Part shown: one piece after another, positions 60,325 to 64,000 of the stretch
Numbering within the stretch: the stretch's first letter is position 1
Layout: each line of letters opens with the position of its first letter
Source: an uncultured Collinsella sp.
Lineage (GTDB): Bacteria > Actinomycetota > Coriobacteriia > Coriobacteriales > Coriobacteriaceae
Direction: 5' to 3'
DNA: 64,000 nt
NCBI GenBank assembly: GCA_934646865.1
Contig: CAKUEU010000002.1
Span: forward strand, 7,434-71,433
The notes under the pieces: model-generated
What the model was told of the DNA's origin: nothing
Database searches by the model: none
What the model saw: only the letters and a program-made list of their open reading frames with translations
Position numbers and translations under genes: made by a program

Positions 60325-61347
60325 ATGGCACAGGAAGCAACCGCCAACGAGAAAAAGAAATTCAAGGTCCCGCGTATCCCGGGCGACATCATGATCTATC
60401 CCATGATCGTCGGCCTTTTGCTCAACACCTTCTGCCCGCAGGTCTTTGAGATCGGCGGCTTCTTTACGGCTGCCTGCCGCGGTGGTTCCAATACCATCGT
60501 TGCGGCGATCCTGCTCTTCGTGGGTGCCGGCATCAGCTTTAAGTCCACGCCGGGCGCCATCAAGACCGGCATTGTCGTGCTGATCCCCAAGCTTGTCGTC
60601 GCGGCGGCTCTCGGTTTGGGCGTGGCCTATTTCTTTAACGACAACTTCCTTGGCCTCAGCTCCGTGTCCATCATCGGCGGCATCACGTTCTGCAACATGG
60701 CGCTCTATACGGGCATCATGGGTGAGTTCGGTGACGAGTCCGAGCAGGGCGCCGTTGGTATCCTGTTCTTTACGGCTGGCCCCGCCGTCACCATGATCAT
60801 TCTGGGTGTCTCCGGCCTCGCCAACATCCCCGTCGGTACCATCATCGGCTCTATCCTGCCGCTCGTGATTGGCATGGTGCTGGGCAACCTGTTCCCGTTC
60901 ATCAAGAATCTGCTGGTCCCCGGCACCAATCCCGCAATTGCCGTCATCGGTTTTCAGCTCGGTGCGTCCATGAGCCTGTCGAGCTTCATCACCGGCGGTA
61001 TTTCGGGCATCCTGCTGGGCCTCATCACGCTCTTTATCGTCGGCCCCATCACCTTTGCCTTTGAGCGCCTGTGCGGCGGCAACGGCAAGGCTGCTGTTGC
61101 CTGTTCCACCATCGCCGGTACGGCCATGACCACGCCGGTCGCCCTCGCCGAGGTCGCGCCGCGCTATGCCGAGCTTGCGCCCACCGCGTATGCGCAGATC
61201 GCCACCGCCGTCATCATCACGGCAATCATGGCCCCGATCCTGACCGGCTGGGTCGACAAGAAATTCTGCCACGGCGAAGAGGATCTGTCGGTCGAAGGCG
61301 TCGAGGCTATTGAGGAAGCCGTCGCGACCGACATCGACGGCGAGTAA
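60325..61347 (+). CDS. kdgT: 2-keto-3-deoxygluconate permease
   Basis: A 340-residue KdgT-family transporter with about ten helices. Family features: IPGDIMIYPMIVGLLLNTFCP, GGSNTIVAAILLFVGAGI, and CSTIAGTAMTTPVALAEVAP. It should import 2-keto-3-deoxygluconate from pectin or uronate breakdown by proton symport. GGGGG precedes the ATG at 60325. No kdg catabolic genes are adjacent; a terminator follows. Confidence 0.88.
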   Translation: MAQEATANEKKKFKVPRIPGDIMIYPMIVGLLLNTFCPQVFEIGGFFTAACRGGSNTIVAAILLFVGAGISFKSTPGAIKTGIVVLIPKLVVAAALGLGVAYFFNDNFLGLSSVSIIGGITFCNMALYTGIMGEFGDESEQGAVGILFFTAGPAVTMIILGVSGLANIPVGTIIGSILPLVIGMVLGNLFPFIKNLLVPGTNPAIAVIGFQLGASMSLSSFITGGISGILLGLITLFIVGPITFAFERLCGGNGKAAVACSTIAGTAMTTPVALAEVAPRYAELAPTAYAQIATAVIITAIMAPILTGWVDKKFCHGEEDLSVEGVEAIEEAVATDIDGE

Positions 61348-61396
61348 TCGTCGACGCGAGTCAATCAAGCCGGCGTGTGCAATTCGCGCCGTATGG

Positions 61397-61446
61397 GCGC
61401 CCGAACGAGAGCTGTCTTGCAGCAACGTTCGGGCGCTCTGCTATTA
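61397..61446 (+). terminator. Terminator after kdgT
   Basis: Exact 11-bp arms 61397-61407 and 61436-61446 with a 28-base loop, followed by TCTGCTATTATT. A second small hairpin (ACCCCT/AGGGGT, about 61455-61474) lies downstream. Confidence 0.6.
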
Positions 61447-61537
61447 TTCCCTTTACCCCTACGGAGTAAGGGGTGTTTATTGCCCAGGTTCGAATTGGGC
61501 GATTCTGACCACTTGGATATTGAAGGGATGGCGTCTA

Positions 61538-62680
61538 GTGGTTAAGGCACTCAAGATCGAGATATTCCTGCTGTGCATGATTATTCTTATCGGGCTTGCC
61601 GTACGAAGCCGTCGCTCCCTGTTCTCGAGCACCCAGCAGCTTTTGTTTAGCATGCTGGGCTACACGTCTGCTGCCTACATTTTCTTCGATATGATCTGGA
61701 CGCTCTCGGACGGCGTGAGCACTCCTGTAGGCATCACGGCCAACTGGATTTCCAACGCGGTTTCGTTTTCGCTGTTCGCCATCGCGTGCCTCATTTGGTT
61801 TTTCTATTCCGAGACGATGCAGGGCTCGCGGCTCCTGACCACGCCCTATAGGGTGGTACTTTTAACGTTGCCAACCGCATTGGTGGTCGTGTTGGCATTT
61901 ACCAGCTACTGGACGCACACTATGTTCTATATCGATGCGCAGGGCGTATATCGTCGCGGAGCGCTTTATATGATTCAGCCTATCGTTAGCTACTGCTACG
62001 TCATATATACGTCCTTGCATGCCTTTATTCAGGCTCGAAAAGTCGAAAGCCTGCAAACGAAGGCCATCTATCGAACCTTGGCATTTTTCGCCATTCCGGC
62101 CCTGGTGGGCGGTACCTTTCAGGTTGTATTATCGGTGCCCGGCCTTTGTGTCGGCATAATGATTAGCATATTGCTACTCTACATCATCTACCAGGAGCAG
62201 CTGATCTCGACCGACCCGTTGACTGGCCTTAACAATCGCAACCGTTTTGAGACCTATATGCTGTCGCTGTTCTCAAATGTGGAACAGGCCGAAGATGTGT
62301 ATCTGCTTATGATGGACGCTGACGGCTTTAAGCAGATTAACGATCACTATGGACATGTGGAGGGCGACCATGCCCTCCAGGTCGTATCTGCTACGCTCAA
62401 AGAGGTCTGCTCGGCGTCTGGTGGCTTTATCGCACGTTATGGCGGCGATGAGTTCGTGGTGCTCCAAAAGGCGACGGCGGAGCAGGACATCATAAGCCTG
62501 TGTGCGGCAATCAACGATGAGCTCGCACGTGCCGACGTGCCGTATCTGCTGCGGATGTCCATCGGCTACGCACGGGTTGGTGATGGCGTCGATACCTGGC
62601 AAGACTTGCTTCGTGCTGCCGACGCGGAGCTCTACCGCGTAAAGCGCGAGAAGAAGAAAGCCGGCGTTCAGATACGCTAG
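61538..62680 (+). CDS. Membrane diguanylate cyclase (GGDEF)
   Basis: A 380-residue protein: about seven membrane helices (residues 5-220) followed by a full GGDEF domain with DPLTGLNNRNRF, MMDADGFKQINDHYGH and an intact YGGDEFVVL near residues 301-308. It should make cyclic di-GMP in response to a membrane or outside signal. I use a GTG at 61538 with GAAGGG ten bases upstream; the frame is open further upstream, but through the terminator. A strong terminator follows. Confidence 0.88.
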   Translation: MVKALKIEIFLLCMIILIGLAVRSRRSLFSSTQQLLFSMLGYTSAAYIFFDMIWTLSDGVSTPVGITANWISNAVSFSLFAIACLIWFFYSETMQGSRLLTTPYRVVLLTLPTALVVVLAFTSYWTHTMFYIDAQGVYRRGALYMIQPIVSYCYVIYTSLHAFIQARKVESLQTKAIYRTLAFFAIPALVGGTFQVVLSVPGLCVGIMISILLLYIIYQEQLISTDPLTGLNNRNRFETYMLSLFSNVEQAEDVYLLMMDADGFKQINDHYGHVEGDHALQVVSATLKEVCSASGGFIARYGGDEFVVLQKATAEQDIISLCAAINDELARADVPYLLRMSIGYARVGDGVDTWQDLLRAADAELYRVKREKKKAGVQIR

Positions 62681-62681
62681 G

Positions 62682-62723
62682 AAAAGGGGCACACGACCGT
62701 TGCGATGGTCGTGCGCCCCTTTT
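62682..62723. terminator. Terminator after the membrane GGDEF gene
   Basis: Seventeen-base arms 62682-62698 and 62707-62723 pair with one mismatch, flanked by AAAA and TTTT. Confidence 0.9.
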
Positions 62724-62870
62724 GCGTTTGTGGGGGCCACCGGTCATAATGCCCAGGCGCGGTGCGGCAAGACGGGCGTCTGCCGCCGCGACTCGGTGCG
62801 AAATCAACGAGAACCAGTGCATTCCATTAAGCTAAAGTGTGTGAAGGCTCTCCCTAAAAAGGTGAGCTCT

Positions 62871-63806
62871 CTAGGCTTTTTTGGGTTTGTTGACGATGAT
62901 GATGCCGCCGCAGACCAAGAGCAGGGCAACGATGACGGTAACGGGGCTCGTGCCAGCACCCTCGCCGAGCAGCAACGCGCTCAGAGCTACGCCAAAGACC
63001 GGGTTCATAAAGCCAAAGACCGAAACGCGGCTGACGGGGTTGACGGCGAGCAGGCGGGACCACAGCGAGTACGCGGCGGCAGAAATAAGTGCCATATAAA
63101 TGATGAGTGCGATAGCGGGGGCGATTGCGGTGGGGGATAACGTGCCACCCATCAAAAAGCCGATTGCGGTGAGGACCAGGCCGCCGACCAAGAACTGCCA
63201 CCCGGCAAGCAAGACGCCGTCGTGCTTGCGCGAGAAGATGCCGATCAGGCAGGTCGAAAGAGCACCCGCGACAGTGGAGGCTAGGATAAAGCCCTCGCCA
63301 TCGAGCCTGAAGCCAAAGGTGCCATCTGCGCCCGAGATGTTGACGAGCGCGACGCCGGCAAAGCCCAGCGCACAGCCAAGCACCTTGGCCGTATTGAGCT
63401 TCTCGGTGTGAAATGCCAGGGCGGCAAAGAGGATTGCGAGGAAGTTGGCGCTGGCCTCGATGATGGAGCTCGACATGGCGCTGGCGCGCGAGAGTCCCAG
63501 ATAGAAAAAGAAGTACTGCCCGATAGTCTGGAAGAGCGACAGGATGCAGATGGGCTTGATATCGCGTGTCTTTGGGACGAGCGGGCGGCGCTGGGCCGCA
63601 CTCATACCGGCGATAACCAGGATACCGGCAAGCGTGAAGCGCAAACCTGCAAAGAGTAACTGCGAAGCGCTATCGTGCGCTGGGATACCAAAGAGTGCGT
63701 AACCGATCTTGATGCAGGGAAAGGCCGATCCCCAAAGTGCACAGCAAACAAGACAGCCCAGGATGAGTCCGGGCAGGGTGGCGAGATGCGGCTTGCGGCT
63801 TTCCAT
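62871..63806 (-). CDS. EamA/DMT-family transporter
   Basis: A 311-residue protein with ten membrane helices in two EamA repeats: CCALWGSAFPCIKIGYALFG in the first TM, FFYLGLSRASAMSSSIIEASANFLAILFA in TM4-5, and VSVFGFMNPVFGVALSALLLGEG near the end. A metabolite exporter or importer of unknown substrate; sequence differs from the EamA protein at 16377-17288. GGAGAAGGA precedes the ATG. It ends in a basic KPKKA tail. Confidence 0.87.
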   Translation of the reverse strand: MESRKPHLATLPGLILGCLVCCALWGSAFPCIKIGYALFGIPAHDSASQLLFAGLRFTLAGILVIAGMSAAQRRPLVPKTRDIKPICILSLFQTIGQYFFFYLGLSRASAMSSSIIEASANFLAILFAALAFHTEKLNTAKVLGCALGFAGVALVNISGADGTFGFRLDGEGFILASTVAGALSTCLIGIFSRKHDGVLLAGWQFLVGGLVLTAIGFLMGGTLSPTAIAPAIALIIYMALISAAAYSLWSRLLAVNPVSRVSVFGFMNPVFGVALSALLLGEGAGTSPVTVIVALLLVCGGIIIVNKPKKA

Positions 63807-63841
63807 GATGTCCTTCTCCTATACGCGCAAAGCAAAAAAGA

Positions 63842-63870
63842 ACCCGCCACCGGGCGTGCCGGTGGCGGGT
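63842..63870 (-). terminator. Terminator between the right-edge gene and the EamA gene
   Basis: Arms ACCCGCCACCGG and CCGGTGGCGGGT are exact 12-bp complements; on the minus strand TTCTTTTTTGC follows. It ends the gene that enters from the right edge. Confidence 0.9.
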
Positions 63871-63907
63871 GTTGTTACCCGAGGGGATTGTACCCGATGG
63901 GAAAGCT

Positions 63908-64000
63908 TTAAGCGAAGTAGGCCACGCCGCTCTCAAAGATCGGCATGAACTTATCGCCGGGGACATGCTCGGGCACGTTGCGGTACAGGTTGTCGCCGCG
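63908..64000 (-). CDS. 3' end of an unidentified gene cut by the window edge
   Basis: Thirty codons are open from the right edge to a TAA at 63908-63910. The encoded end includes NLYRNVPEHVPGDKFMPIFE and finishes SGVAYFA. This is too little to name a family. The strong minus-strand terminator just downstream supports a real gene end. Confidence 0.6.
   Translation of the reverse strand, partial: RGDNLYRNVPEHVPGDKFMPIFESGVAYFA

Noticed and set aside
61485-61560. tRNA-like pieces: GGTTCGAATT and GGCGTCTAGTGGTTAAGGCA resemble T-arm and D-arm sequences
   Set aside because: They are in the wrong order and no cloverleaf with acceptor stem forms; the second is the start of the GGDEF gene.

Overview
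The window looks like a chromosomal segment of a high-GC Gram-positive gut anaerobe of the Coriobacteriia, most like Collinsella. This rests on marker genes, not on a search: a choloylglycine/bile salt hydrolase, reverse rubrerythrin, an EtfAB-linked D-lactate dehydrogenase whose EtfA carries a ferredoxin domain, a bacterial Elp3, pdxST with a divergent MocR regulator, a TPP-riboswitch thiM-thiE operon, and many NCS2, DMT and AzlCD transporters. Nearly all genes are tightly packed, with clear purine-rich Shine-Dalgarno (SD) sequences and several GTG starts. I see no rRNA, tRNA, CRISPR array, prophage or intact insertion sequence.

Layout. 1-7.1 kb: a large cytosolic GGDEF-PAS-GGDEF-GGDEF protein running off the left edge, a patatin-like lipase, the thiM/thiamine-binding/thiE operon under a TPP riboswitch, a HAD phosphatase and a LysR regulator. 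7.2-20.5 kb: a cobalamin-independent methionine-synthase-like enzyme, uracil and purine permeases, an esterase, two peptide-deformylase paralogues (one lacking the catalytic Glu), bile salt hydrolase, Kup potassium transporter, EamA exporter with divergent LysR, and an XRE-aminotransferase fusion with its own palindromic operator. 20.6-28.3 kb: an acidic protein with a long RGG tail, pdxST/pdxR, an AbiEi/DUF559-like protein bracketed by two copies of a ~120-bp repeat, reverse rubrerythrin and a DUF5131 protein. 28.4-34.8 kb: Fe-alcohol dehydrogenase plus aldehyde dehydrogenase, a tiny charged protein, a metallophosphoesterase, a ChbG deacetylase and a DUF2130 coiled-coil protein. 34.9-44.5 kb: a Ski2-like helicase, a TrmB-like and a Trm9-like methyltransferase, a membrane-bound XRE/DUF4097 pair, Elp3 and a spermidine-synthase-fold protein. 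44.5-50.1 kb: a three-gene TerB-N / BrxD-like ATPase / Lhr-like helicase operon, the best candidate for a DNA-processing or anti-phage system. 50.2-54.3 kb: a DUF554 protein and a five-gene run encoding mostly exported proteins, including an 85-residue LAQTG sortase substrate. 54.6-64 kb: the LDH-EtfBA operon, an HD hydrolase, AzlCD, a KdgT permease, a membrane GGDEF protein, a second EamA transporter and the 3' end of an unknown gene at the right edge.

The most unusual feature of the non-coding DNA is the number of palindromic elements close to stop codons: three copies of a ~120-bp element with CTAAGTGAGTAGACTT ends (two supply the stop codon of the gene they follow), two families built around GGGACAGG, two ~105-110-bp hairpins, and an orphan T-box-like core sitting inside a hairpin.
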